Positions 9,275 to 17,699 of a stretch of 64,000 nt of DNA are shown piece after piece. Each line of letters starts with the position of its first letter. Position 1 is the stretch's first letter. The notes beneath the pieces were generated by a model. The model worked only from the letters and a program-made list of their open reading frames with translations, was not told where the DNA came from and did not search any database. Made by a program: the position numbers and the translations under genes. Source of the DNA: Anaerobaca lacustris (lineage in GTDB: Bacteria > Planctomycetota > Phycisphaerae > Sedimentisphaerales > Anaerobacaceae); contig NZ_JASCXX010000016.1 of NCBI RefSeq assembly GCF_030012215.1, positions 57,062 through 121,061 of the forward strand. The letters run 5' to 3'.

Positions 9275-9802
9275 ATGTCGCGACGTATGGAAGCGACACA
9301 GCAACCGCCGAAGAGGACCAAGGGCACCAGGCCATTGCTATTGATTGCGGGGTTGGTGGTGGTTGGGCTGTGTCTTTGTCTGCTGTTGGGCGCGCGGTGG
9401 GTCTTCCTGCGGGCCACGGATATGGACATCAACAGTGGGGTATTACGGCATCAGGTGCGCGTGCTCACGTTGCCGGTGGCCGAGGAGCAGGAGGATTCGC
9501 CGCTCTCGCGCGAGGTCCGCCGGCTGGGCATCGTGACGGCGGAGACGCCGCTGTGGAAACGCACGTCGGAGAGCCGCCTGTGGAGAGGCATTCACGTCTG
9601 CTACATTTACGGCGGCGTGCTTGCGAGGGCCACGGAACTGGTGATGTCTCTCGAACTGTCCAAGACCCCGGACGACGAGCGGCGGGAGGTCCTGCAAAGG
9701 TTCATGTTGGCCCTGCAATCGGCCGATCCGCAACACGCCGAGCAACAAGCCCGGCTCATCACAGATGAGATCGCCGGGCGCGCGCCCCGCCCCGCTCAAT
9801 AG
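9275..9802 (+). CDS. Membrane-anchored hypothetical protein
   Basis: A 175-residue protein: a short cytoplasmic Lys-rich start, one transmembrane helix (PLLLIAGLVVVGLCLCLLLG, residues 22-41) and an extracytoplasmic domain of about 130 residues (RHQVRVLTLPVAEEQEDSPL, then LWRGIHVCYIYGGVLARATE). No family was recognised. GAGGAAAAG lies nine bases before the chosen ATG. It follows the secreted protein at 8745 and may share its transcript. Its last seven bases overlap the end of the convergent terminase gene. Confidence 0.6.
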   Translation: MSRRMEATQQPPKRTKGTRPLLLIAGLVVVGLCLCLLLGARWVFLRATDMDINSGVLRHQVRVLTLPVAEEQEDSPLSREVRRLGIVTAETPLWKRTSESRLWRGIHVCYIYGGVLARATELVMSLELSKTPDDERREVLQRFMLALQSADPQHAEQQARLITDEIAGRAPRPAQ

Positions 9803-11364
9803 GGGCGGGTGGTGGTTTTGGGGGGGTGTTGGTTGTGGATGAAGAAGTAGCGCAGGGCGTCGATGGGGTGGTCGTGGACGCCGTCTTTGAGGGGCAGCTC
9901 GCCCGAGGCGGCAGGGCCGTCGTCGGGGTAGTGGTAGCATTGCATCGCCTCGATCAGGCGGCAGCAGCGCGGCGAGATCAGCAGCGAACTGCGGCCGTCG
10001 CCGGAACGGATGGCCCGTCGGATCAGCTCGATCCCTTCGACGATGCCGCTGCGCCGGTAGCGCGTGGCGATGCCGAAGCTGCGCAGCTCGCGGACGACGC
10101 TGGTTCCGGTGATGTCGCCGGCGGCCGCGCCCGCGGGGTCGCAGAACGTCGCGGCGACCCGCTCCTCCGGGCAGGGGGTCCGCGTCTTGATTTCCTTGGT
10201 GTGGATGTCGATCGTCGCCCGACTGCGGAGGTATTCGTCGATTACGCGGATGGCTCCGTTGCCATCGACCTGAATCCACAGGCACACGAACGGATTGACG
10301 AAGCCGAAGTCCAGCGTGCGATACAGGGGCAGGTTGGGATCGTAATCGACCGGTTTGACGTGAACGGTTGGGTCGAACTCGCCGAAGACGACGTTCTCGA
10401 GCGAGGGTCGAATGCAGAGCATCTCGGCCTCCCAGCCGGAGCGGCTGCTGCGGCGCATCTGGGCGATGGCGTCGTCGATTCGCAGGTAGCCGGCGGCGTT
10501 CTTCGCCTTGCCCCGGCAGTCGGACCACAACGGGCACCGCGAGCAACTGCGCGCCATGCACTTCTCGATCGTCTCCCACAGGCACCATTTGAACACGGGC
10601 ACGCCCATCTTCGTTGCCGCCGCGACCTCGCGCTGCATGATCCCGTAGGGCCGGTGCATCGTGCTGATCAGCTCGATGCCCGCGGTGAGATTGTCCTTGC
10701 TGAGCGTGGTGAACTTGGCGGCGGCAAAGACGTCCTCATCGAACAACTCGACCTCATCGCATCGCAGCTTCTGCACGTGCTGGCCCCGCACGCTGGTGGC
10801 CGATTGCGTCAGCACCTCGACCGCAGCGCCGTTGGCGAAGCGGCAGCCGCCTTTGCGGATCGGGCCATCGAGCGCGCTCGCGAAGCCTCGTTGCAGGAAC
10901 AGCGTGAGATACTCATACATCCGGCTCGACTGCTCGCCCGATCCGCCCAGGATACGCACCTGGCAGCCGCTCTTGAACAGGCAGTCGAGCAGCGTCGAGA
11001 CCGCCGCCAGTTCCGTCTTGCCCCCGCCGCGATTCGCCCAGACGATGGCGTCTGCGGATTGATGATTGATTGTTGATGATGGATTATTGGAGACGGAAGA
11101 TAGATGGTTTGAATCACCCTTCATCAGTAATCGATCATCAACTGAGAAGCTGTGCCAGAGGTAGTCCATCGGGCTGCTGTGGTCGGGGCAGATCCGCATG
11201 TCCGGCACGTCGATCCCGAGGAAGACCTTCACATAGTTTTTCAGATCCTCTCGCGTTCGCGGCCTCGTCCGCCGCAGCATGTCGTAGATGTTTCTGGCTT
11301 TGGCCAGTGCGGGCGAATCATGATTCGCCCCTACATCGGCGCAGGGATGCATCGTCTCGGTCAT
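9796..11364 (-). CDS. Phage-type terminase large subunit
   Basis: A 522-residue DNA-packaging ATPase-nuclease. Walker A is AIVWANRGGGKTELA (about residues 106-120), Walker B is KLRCDEVELFDE, and the RNase-H-like nuclease part shows TLDFGFVNPFVCLW and AATFCDPAG with a late HPIDALRY. GGAGGAATC precedes the ATG at 11364. A CxxCPLWSDC cluster in the middle suggests a small zinc site. Two pieces do not belong to the family: a palindromic element gives the N-terminal peptide VGANHDSPAL, and a repetitive AT-rich insert encodes Ser/Asn-rich residues 80-103 before Walker A. No portal, capsid or tail gene is adjacent, so this is an isolated phage remnant or a domesticated gene. Confidence 0.85.
   Translation of the reverse strand: MTETMHPCADVGANHDSPALAKARNIYDMLRRTRPRTREDLKNYVKVFLGIDVPDMRICPDHSSPMDYLWHSFSVDDRLLMKGDSNHLSSVSNNPSSTINHQSADAIVWANRGGGKTELAAVSTLLDCLFKSGCQVRILGGSGEQSSRMYEYLTLFLQRGFASALDGPIRKGGCRFANGAAVEVLTQSATSVRGQHVQKLRCDEVELFDEDVFAAAKFTTLSKDNLTAGIELISTMHRPYGIMQREVAAATKMGVPVFKWCLWETIEKCMARSCSRCPLWSDCRGKAKNAAGYLRIDDAIAQMRRSSRSGWEAEMLCIRPSLENVVFGEFDPTVHVKPVDYDPNLPLYRTLDFGFVNPFVCLWIQVDGNGAIRVIDEYLRSRATIDIHTKEIKTRTPCPEERVAATFCDPAGAAAGDITGTSVVRELRSFGIATRYRRSGIVEGIELIRRAIRSGDGRSSLLISPRCCRLIEAMQCYHYPDDGPAASGELPLKDGVHDHPIDALRYFFIHNQHPPKTTTRPY
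11056..11146. repeat. Low-complexity AT-rich insert inside terminase gene
   Basis: A run built from TTGATGATT/GATGATGG-like units, clearly more AT-rich than the surrounding gene. It is in frame and encodes a Ser/Asn/His-rich linker (SNHLSSVSNNPSSTINHQS) just before the Walker A motif. It looks like an expanded simple repeat or a decayed small element. Confidence 0.55.
11307..11334. repeat. Family A palindromic element (in frame in terminase)
   Basis: A 28-bp palindrome with core GGCGAATCATGATTCGCC and outer GTGC/CTAC arms. On the minus strand it encodes the VGANHDSP peptide near the terminase N-terminus. Confidence 0.8.
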
Positions 11365-11425
11365 CGGAGATTCCTCCAAAGAAAGGTTCGTGGTTTGTTA
11401 TTCGAAGATGGGGCAGATTCCGTTC

Positions 11426-11475
11426 GTAGTGTGCCCGTAAGAGCATAAATCATAACGCCTTACGGCGTCACTATG
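11426..11475. repeat. Family B double-hairpin element
   Basis: Begins GTAGTGTGCCCGTAAGAGCA and ends AACGCCTTACGGCGTCACTA. It can form two short hairpins, each with a GTAA tetraloop on one strand, and its ends are AGTG and CACT. A closely related copy sits inside the esterase gene at 58380. Here it lies between the terminase gene and the beta-helix gene. Confidence 0.7.
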
Positions 11476-11489
11476 AGCGCGCTGTGCTG

Positions 11490-12986
11490 CTAATCCAACG
11501 TGGTGACAATATCGGAGATGGACATGCTCGCTTCGGCGGTGCCGCCATAAGCGCCCATATTGATGATCCCACCGTTGGGGAAGGGCTCGTGGCCGATGGG
11601 ACTGTTCGGGTCGCCTGCGTCGATACAGGGGCTGGTGACGTCGTCTGCCACCCAACTCTCGCTGTTCGGGTTCCACCGCCCTGCCTGGCTCTTGAGGTGG
11701 TAGTCGCCCTCGACGAAGATGTCGTCACTGAAATCGTCCGGAGTGCCGTTCGGGTCCCAGTAGCCTGGCATAGCGAAGGCGGGGTCCTGGTCTATGTTCC
11801 CAAGATCGCGCGTCGCAACGGCATTGGGGTCGAGGCAGCAGTAGAAGCAGGTTCCCAACCAGTCGCTGTCGTTCGGGTCCTCTCGTGAAAGCTTCTCGTT
11901 CTTCCACACGATGCAGTTGGCCAGTTCGGACAAGCCATCGGTCTCGATACGAATCTCGGGGTTGCCGGCAGCGCGGTTGTCAGCGATCGTGCAGTTTTTC
12001 AGGCTGATGGCGCCGGCCGCGACGGCGCCGCCTTGCATCCGTGCGAGGTTTCCTGCAAACAGCGAGTTCGTGAACGTGAGCGTGGTATTATATGAATCGC
12101 CAAAGACCGCTCCGCCCAAAGACATCGCAGTATTTCCGATGAACACGGAGTCCTCGAATGCGACTGTCGCCAGAAGCCAGCCCGCGACGGCTCCGCCCGA
12201 CGATGGCGAGTAGTTCTGGATGAACTCGCAGGCGTACAGACTGACATGGCCCTGATGGCAGCACAGGGCGCCACCGCCGCCTCCGTAGTTGTTGCTGAAT
12301 GTACTTTCGACGATCTCTACATGGCAGACGGGACCCACGTAGACCGCGCCGCCCCAACCTGTCGTCGTTGCGTTGTCCTCGAAAATGCAGCTGGCGACCT
12401 TGACTTCATGGCCCAGGATGAGCATTCCCGCGCCGCCGTTGCTTTCTCCTCGGGGAATGATGCTGTAGAGTCCTCCTCTGATGGTGAAGCCATCAATCAC
12501 GACATGGTCACCGACGACTTTGACGACGTTGGCAACGTTATCCAGTCGATCAATCGGCATGGCCTTCCGAAACACCGCCGCAGGGACGGGAAGATCGTTT
12601 CCCTTCAAGTCGCCGGTGAGGACCGTCGGATAGTCGTTTACATCCCTGGCATTCGGATCGGGCGTGCCGATGCCGGCGTACCCGCCCCGTAATGTCAAGT
12701 CGTCGCATAGGTGAAAGGCTACGATTCCGTTGCCCGATCCCTTAGGAGTGATCACATATTGGTCGGGCTTATAGAGCCCTTGCGCAACGCGGACTTCGAC
12801 GGGCTCGCCCGCGGATTCGGCGTCAGTCAGGGCGTCCTGGAGGAAAGGGTAGGCGGTGGCCCAGGACCGGCCATCTCCGGGAGGCGGGGCGTCGTCGTCG
12901 ACGTAGAGGATGCGCTGGGCGGTGGCGCTGGTGGTGAGGGCGGCGAGCAGGAACGTCGCGACGATTTGCCAGCCTATCCTCCGCGT
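11490..12986 (-). CDS. Secreted beta-helix protein with non-canonical start
   Basis: About 498 residues. A signal peptide (IGWQIVATFLLAALTTSATA) is followed by RILYVDDDAPPPGDGRSWAT, the standard opening of planctomycete right-handed beta-helix proteins, then repeats such as GGAGMLILGHEVKVASCIFE, GGAVYVGPVCHVEIVEST and GGALCCHQGHVSLYACEF. The C-terminus PNGGIINMGAYGGTAEAS is highly characteristic of this group. These proteins are surface or secreted and may bind or cut polysaccharides. No ATG, GTG or TTG opens this frame before the signal peptide. The best position is an ACG codon at 12986-12984, with AGGGAG seven bases upstream, as if an ATG had mutated. The first conventional start would lose the signal peptide. 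Confidence 0.75.
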   Translation of the reverse strand, partial: TRRIGWQIVATFLLAALTTSATAQRILYVDDDAPPPGDGRSWATAYPFLQDALTDAESAGEPVEVRVAQGLYKPDQYVITPKGSGNGIVAFHLCDDLTLRGGYAGIGTPDPNARDVNDYPTVLTGDLKGNDLPVPAAVFRKAMPIDRLDNVANVVKVVGDHVVIDGFTIRGGLYSIIPRGESNGGAGMLILGHEVKVASCIFEDNATTTGWGGAVYVGPVCHVEIVESTFSNNYGGGGGALCCHQGHVSLYACEFIQNYSPSSGGAVAGWLLATVAFEDSVFIGNTAMSLGGAVFGDSYNTTLTFTNSLFAGNLARMQGGAVAAGAISLKNCTIADNRAAGNPEIRIETDGLSELANCIVWKNEKLSREDPNDSDWLGTCFYCCLDPNAVATRDLGNIDQDPAFAMPGYWDPNGTPDDFSDDIFVEGDYHLKSQAGRWNPNSESWVADDVTSPCIDAGDPNSPIGHEPFPNGGIINMGAYGGTAEASMSISDIVTTLD

Positions 12987-13125
12987 GGCTGTGCTCCCTC
13001 GATAGCATAATCAACCGTTCCAGTCTGAGAACGATCATAGCCGATTCGAGGGGATTTGTCAACGGGCTTGTTGAAGCTCGTGCGTCCGCGCACGACTTTG
13101 GGGTAGGCGAACGGGGACGTCCGCG

Positions 13126-16100
13126 CTACAGGGGGCGAATGAGGAGGTGCTGGTCCTGGCCGGCGGCGAGGGTCAGGGGCAGGCCCTCGTGGAGGGCTTG
13201 GCCGGTGGTGGTGATGGTCTGCCCGGGGCCGGCGACAGTGTACTTCTTCGCGGGCTCGACGGTGAACCATTCGGGCAGGGTGTTCATACGGGGCCAGTCT
13301 TGCGCGAAGCCCATGTATTCGCGATGGCGGGGGATGTCGAAGCAGAGTCTGCCGGACCAGGGTTCGTCGGACTTGACCGCAATGACCAGGTTGCCGCCGA
13401 CGCGCACGGCGCCGAGGTGGAGGCCTTTCTGCCAGGGGCGGGCGATGACGCCCTGGGTGTGCATCATCGCGTGCATCAGGACGGTGCGGACGCCGTTGGA
13501 TTCGAGCTTCATCGTACCCCAAAGTTCGGCCGTGTCCAGTGGCTCGGTCGAGCGCGTGACACTGCGGGCCATCTCGCGATCGACCCAGGCGAAACCCTCC
13601 TCGACCGGGACGCGGTTGAGCAGGTAGATCGCTCCTTCGATCGAATCGGCGAAGCCGTCGATCGAGTAGTTGCCTTCCCAGTTGTAGTTGTCGTATGCGG
13701 GCTTGGCGAGGTTCTTCAAGGTGCGTTCGACCTGCGTGCGATAAACTGGCACACCGACGGCCATGTCGTAGCAGAGATAGCCGACGTAGTTGTAGCCCCA
13801 GCCGTCGCTGAGCCGGCCGTTGCCGCCGTCGCGGGCGGTCAGGTGGTTGTACATCATGCCATCTTCGTTGCAGCCCTTGGCGAGGATCGTGTCGAAGACG
13901 TGCTTGAGTTTCTCTCGATAGACCTTGGCTTTGGGGCGGTTCTGTTGCACCTCGACGGCATAGAGCAGGCCGAGGCCGCCGATGATTTCGCAGCCGTGAT
14001 CGCGGAGCCGTTCGGGCACGAAGTCCGGCTGATCGAAGTAGTAGTCCGCCAGTCGCTCGGCCCAGGTGAGAAACTCCTCGCGGCCGGTCATCGTGTACAG
14101 CCGGGCCAGCGCCTGAAGCTGCTCGCCGTTGACCTCGACGTTCTTCGACGGGATCTTGCCGTAGGGCGTGTCGTACCGGGCGTGCTTCCAGATGTCCTCC
14201 TGGATGCCCAGCATGCGATCGAACCACTCGTCCTTGCCGGTGACCTCCACGATGGCGATCAGGCCGTCTTTGACGTATTCGGATGCCTCGAAAATCATCT
14301 GATCGTAGTCGAGATCGATCTTCCGATTCTTCTGCCAATCGTACGGGACCGGGATGCAGTCGAGATGGTTGCAGAGCTTCTGCTCGGCGTGCAGGACGCT
14401 CCGCACGGGGCCGTCGAGCGCGTCTTTGTCTACGACGAACGCCGCCCAGCACAGGAACGGATAACAATCAGCGGCGGTGTCGCGATAGTTCCAGTGGCCA
14501 TCGGCGATATACAGGCCGGTCCCGGCGTCGATCATCGGCAGGGCCTTCTCATGCAGCCAGCGCTGCACCTTGCTCAAGGCATAGCCGGCGATCTCGCCCG
14601 ACTTCGCGGCCCGGTCGAGGATCGCCTTGTCGAGCTGCGACAGCTCGTCCGGCGGTGTGGCGACCGGGCGGCGGGTGCGATGGTGCAGCAGCTCCTTGAA
14701 CTCGTCGAGATGCTTCTCATAGACGCCGCGCGGCATCGTGTCGTGTTTGATGCACAGGTATGCGGCCCGTCCGACGACCTCGCCCATCAGCCCGCCGGTG
14801 GCCATCACGCGGACCGAGCCGAGCGCCTCCTGCGTGACGCTCACGTTGCGTCCGGCCATGAACAGGTTCGGCACGTTCCGCGAGTACAGGATGCGGTAGG
14901 GGACGAGATAGGGCGGCTCGAAGCGGTTGTACTGGGCCACCGAGATAAACGGATTGTCCGGCGCGGCCTCGACGTAGCGCGGGTCGGGCACGTGCAGGTC
15001 GATGGGCCAGGTGGTCGCCACGCAGGCGTCGGGGAAGGGGCGCTTGGTGAGAACGTCCTCGCCGGTGAGGATCACGTCGCCCAGCAGGCGGCGCGACTCG
15101 CGCTTGCCCGCGATGAACGCCGCCCAGCTAAGCTTGTGGTTGGGATAGCGGCCCTCGGCGTTCTTCATCGTGTCCCAGACGCTGAACATGGCGCGCAGAT
15201 TGTGGTCGCGGATCGCCTCGGCGTCGGCCATCGGGTCCAGATCGAAGCCCGTCTCCCAGAACCATACGCCCAGGCGGTTCAGCTCGCGCGGGAACGGCTT
15301 GCCGTCGAGGTTCAGGCCCCACTCGATGCGGCCGAACGCGACCGGTCCGTCCGTCTCTTCGACGAGCCACATGTTGCTGGCCCCCATCCGCTCCTTGGGC
15401 TTCATCACCCAGTCGGCCCCGGCCAGGACGCCCACCGTCGCATCGCCGGTGCAATCGACGAACAAGCGCCCCGTGTATCGGGTCCGCCGGCCCGTGACGA
15501 TATTCTGTGAGACGACCGCCGCGATCCGTCCGCCCTCGGTCCAGACCTCGTTGACGTGCTCTCCCATGAAAAGCGACAGGTTCGGCTCGCCTTCCGCGAC
15601 CGCCCGCTTCTTGTCGTCGCCAAACTGCTCGGCCGGTCCCGGCGACGACTGCGGGCGGGTGTAGAATTCCGCGACGATCTCCCCGATCGCCGGGTAGGGC
15701 TCCAACTGGAAACCGCCGTTGATCCAGACACGGACCTCGGAGCTGCTGTTGCCGCCAAGGACGGGGCGGTCCTGGATCAGGGCCACGCTAAGGCCCAGCC
15801 GGGCCGCACTGACCGCCGCGCAGGTGCCAGCGACGCCTCCGCCGACGACCACGAGATCGAACGAGCCGCCGTCGGCGGGCTCAGTGTCGAGCCCGAGGAG
15901 GCTCCGGCGAAAGCTCGCCAAAGCCTTGCCTTCGTTGGGCGGGCGAAACAAAGGATCGGAGGCAAACAGGATCGCATCGCAGCGCCCGTTGAAGCCGGTC
16001 AGGTCTCGCAGCGTCAGTCTGGCCTTCCGCGATTCGATCTGCACGGTGCCGCCGTCCTGCCAATGCCAGTTGTCCCCTTCGGTGCCAAACGTGGTCGCCA

Positions 16101-16437
16101 GGGGCTTGCCGTCGATGAGCACCTGGAATCGGCCCGGTGCGCCGGGGGCGTTCCACGTCGCGGCCCAGTCCCGCGTGCGGACCCAGACGCGATATGTGCC
16201 CGCCGACGGAAATGTGACGGTCGTCACAGCGTCGGCCACCGGGGTGCCCAGTCCGTGGGCCAGCAGAACGGGCGAGCCCATCCGGCCCATGAACTGCTGG
16301 TCCACCACCCAGCCGCCCGGATCGTCAAAACCCTCGGCCTCGACGAGGACCTGGGCCGCCGAAGCGGTCGCAGCGGTCCATGCCATCCATACAAGAAGTG
16401 CTGTGATCAGCGTGTGCGCCGCCGTTGGTTTGCTCAT
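13126..16437 (-). CDS. Large secreted FAD-dependent oxidoreductase with helical C-terminal domain
   Basis: A 1103-residue protein; GGAGG lies before the ATG at 16437. Order of parts: signal peptide (ITALLVWMAWTAATASA); a beta-rich carbohydrate-binding-like domain (residues 30-165, TYRVWVRTRDWAATWN); an FAD-binding Rossmann motif FDLVVVGGGVAGTCAA (193-208) with GGNSSSEVRVWINGG and LFVDCTGDATVG; NLFMAGRNVSVTQEALGSVR near residue 560; and a C-terminal alpha/alpha-barrel-like region (NGEQLQALARLYTMTGREEF) similar to six-hairpin glycosidases. FAD-dependent proteins of this kind are abundant in polysaccharide-degrading planctomycetes. The reaction is unknown; sugar oxidation followed by lytic cleavage is a reasonable guess. 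It is read toward the beta-helix gene. Confidence 0.85.
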   Translation of the reverse strand: MSKPTAAHTLITALLVWMAWTAATASAAQVLVEAEGFDDPGGWVVDQQFMGRMGSPVLLAHGLGTPVADAVTTVTFPSAGTYRVWVRTRDWAATWNAPGAPGRFQVLIDGKPLATTFGTEGDNWHWQDGGTVQIESRKARLTLRDLTGFNGRCDAILFASDPLFRPPNEGKALASFRRSLLGLDTEPADGGSFDLVVVGGGVAGTCAAVSAARLGLSVALIQDRPVLGGNSSSEVRVWINGGFQLEPYPAIGEIVAEFYTRPQSSPGPAEQFGDDKKRAVAEGEPNLSLFMGEHVNEVWTEGGRIAAVVSQNIVTGRRTRYTGRLFVDCTGDATVGVLAGADWVMKPKERMGASNMWLVEETDGPVAFGRIEWGLNLDGKPFPRELNRLGVWFWETGFDLDPMADAEAIRDHNLRAMFSVWDTMKNAEGRYPNHKLSWAAFIAGKRESRRLLGDVILTGEDVLTKRPFPDACVATTWPIDLHVPDPRYVEAAPDNPFISVAQYNRFEPPYLVPYRILYSRNVPNLFMAGRNVSVTQEALGSVRVMATGGLMGEVVGRAAYLCIKHDTMPRGVYEKHLDEFKELLHHRTRRPVATPPDELSQLDKAILDRAAKSGEIAGYALSKVQRWLHEKALPMIDAGTGLYIADGHWNYRDTAADCYPFLCWAAFVVDKDALDGPVRSVLHAEQKLCNHLDCIPVPYDWQKNRKIDLDYDQMIFEASEYVKDGLIAIVEVTGKDEWFDRMLGIQEDIWKHARYDTPYGKIPSKNVEVNGEQLQALARLYTMTGREEFLTWAERLADYYFDQPDFVPERLRDHGCEIIGGLGLLYAVEVQQNRPKAKVYREKLKHVFDTILAKGCNEDGMMYNHLTARDGGNGRLSDGWGYNYVGYLCYDMAVGVPVYRTQVERTLKNLAKPAYDNYNWEGNYSIDGFADSIEGAIYLLNRVPVEEGFAWVDREMARSVTRSTEPLDTAELWGTMKLESNGVRTVLMHAMMHTQGVIARPWQKGLHLGAVRVGGNLVIAVKSDEPWSGRLCFDIPRHREYMGFAQDWPRMNTLPEWFTVEPAKKYTVAGPGQTITTTGQALHEGLPLTLAAGQDQHLLIRPL

Positions 16438-16510
16438 CGTGGCCTCCGGAGTCTGTTTGGATGCGGTGCTGCCGTGCACGATCGTACTGCTCAGCCGGTG
16501 CCGAGCGGGA

Positions 16511-16951
16511 TCAACGGTCTTCGATTTCCGCGATTTTGTCAATGCGCTGCGTGTGGCGGCCGCCGTCGAAGGGGGTTGTCAGCCAAACGTCGACCATTTT
16601 CAGGGCCAGTTCGAGCGATACCGTCCGGGCGCCGATGGACATGACGTTGGCGTCGTTATGGGCCCGGCTGAGTCGCGCCAGTTCCTCGGTCCAGCAGACG
16701 GCGCAGCGGACGCCCCGGACCTTGTTGGCGACGATGGTCTCCCCGTTGCCGCTGCCGCCCAGGACGATGGCCCGATCGCACCGGCCCTCGCCGACCGCCA
16801 GGGCCGCCGGATAGATGAAATCGGGATAGTCGCAGCTCTCGGCCGAGTCCGTCCCGAAGTCGGCGACCTCGTGGCCCCGCTCGATCAGGTGTTGTTTAAT
16901 GCGCTCCTTGTACTCGTACCCGGCGTGATCCGTGCCCAACGCGATCTTCAT
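16511..16951 (-). CDS. rpiB: Ribose-5-phosphate isomerase B (Glu-type)
   Basis: A 146-residue RpiB/LacA-family isomerase that interconverts ribose 5-phosphate and ribulose 5-phosphate in the pentose phosphate pathway. It starts MKIALGTDHAGYEYKERIK, the conserved opening, and continues YPDFIYPAALAVGEGRCDR. The active-site loop reads GGSGNGETIVANK with Glu71 where enterobacterial enzymes have a catalytic Cys; the mycobacterial subgroup uses Glu in the same way. RAHNDANVMSIGAR is the phosphate-binding block. GGGGCACGA precedes the ATG. It is upstream of the oxidoreductase gene on the same strand, 73 bases apart. Confidence 0.92.
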   Translation of the reverse strand: MKIALGTDHAGYEYKERIKQHLIERGHEVADFGTDSAESCDYPDFIYPAALAVGEGRCDRAIVLGGSGNGETIVANKVRGVRCAVCWTEELARLSRAHNDANVMSIGARTVSLELALKMVDVWLTTPFDGGRHTQRIDKIAEIEDR

Positions 16952-17115
16952 TCGTGCCCCTTGCCTTTACGCTCTACGAAAAGGCGATTAGTATAGCGGG
17001 ATCGGGCACAAACCACAATGTGAAACCGCACCAAAACCGGAATGGCTGCCTCTGTTGCAACGCGCGCAAAAGCCTGCTCCGGCGACACTTACGGTTGCAT
17101 CGGACGGAGGGGCAC

Positions 17116-17388
17116 CTATCGGGTCAAGACTTCGAGGAGCCTGTCGGCGACCGCATCGAGGCGCCCGAGCACGTCGTAGCGTCCCTGGCGGAGCTGCCGA
17201 CGGATGTCGCGGACCTTCCTCAGACGGACCTGCTCGTCCAGAACCACAGTGCCCGTGTCGTCTTGCCGGCACGGCGAACGCATGATCGACCTCGTGTTCC
17301 GAAGACGAAGAGTTCTTCTGCAGGCGACCGTCGGGGCGTCGAGCAGTTGTGTTGTTCCATCGGCGTTTCTCATCTTTGTAAATCCCAT
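17116..17388 (-). CDS. FlgM-like anti-sigma-28 protein (N-terminus possibly frameshifted)
   Basis: A 90-residue frame whose C-terminal half, VRLRKVRDIRRQLRQGRYDV followed by LGRLDAVADRLLEVLTR, matches the sigma-binding helices of FlgM-type anti-sigma factors. The N-terminal half in this frame is not FlgM-like. The neighbouring frame gives a more FlgM-like start (GTG at 17407, YLQDIDGIYKDEKRRWNN) that would need one frame change to reach the conserved end. It could therefore be a pseudogene or carry a sequence error. AGGAT before the ATG at 17388 supports the in-frame start. No flagellar gene is nearby, so its sigma partner is unclear. Confidence 0.5.
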   Translation of the reverse strand: MGFTKMRNADGTTQLLDAPTVACRRTLRLRNTRSIMRSPCRQDDTGTVVLDEQVRLRKVRDIRRQLRQGRYDVLGRLDAVADRLLEVLTR

Positions 17389-17699
17389 CGATATCCTGTA
17401 AATACACTGTAATTATCGGAGCAATGGGCTCTTACAGCACATGAGGAATCCGCCTGATTTGGGATAGTGGAATCCCCTATACTTGATTGTCTGTCCGCGA
17501 CGTCTCCGAGTGCCCCCGATGCCGGCCTCCATCACCGCGCAGCATGGCGAGCCTGATTCTGTCAAGACTTCGACTTTCGTGCTGGCATCGGCGGCTGGTT
17601 GCTGATACTTTCTGGTGGTTGTTGTGCCTTCTTCGCATCGGTGGACGGTCCCATAGTGTGCCGGGGCCGGCCATAAACGGACGAGCTGAAAGGACTGCC
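17389..17699. other. Intergenic region without a recognised gene
   Basis: About 311 bases between the divergent FlgM-like gene and the Nramp-like gene. It should hold the promoters of both. I see no convincing small gene. A frame open upstream of the transporter ATG lacks family similarity, and the Shine-Dalgarno AAAGGA sits at the inner ATG. Confidence 0.5.

Noticed and set aside
13147..15510. Long plus-strand open frame opposite the FAD oxidoreductase gene
   Set aside because: It is antisense to an intact 1103-residue gene with clear motifs. Its predicted protein has no family pattern and is a side effect of high GC and codon bias.
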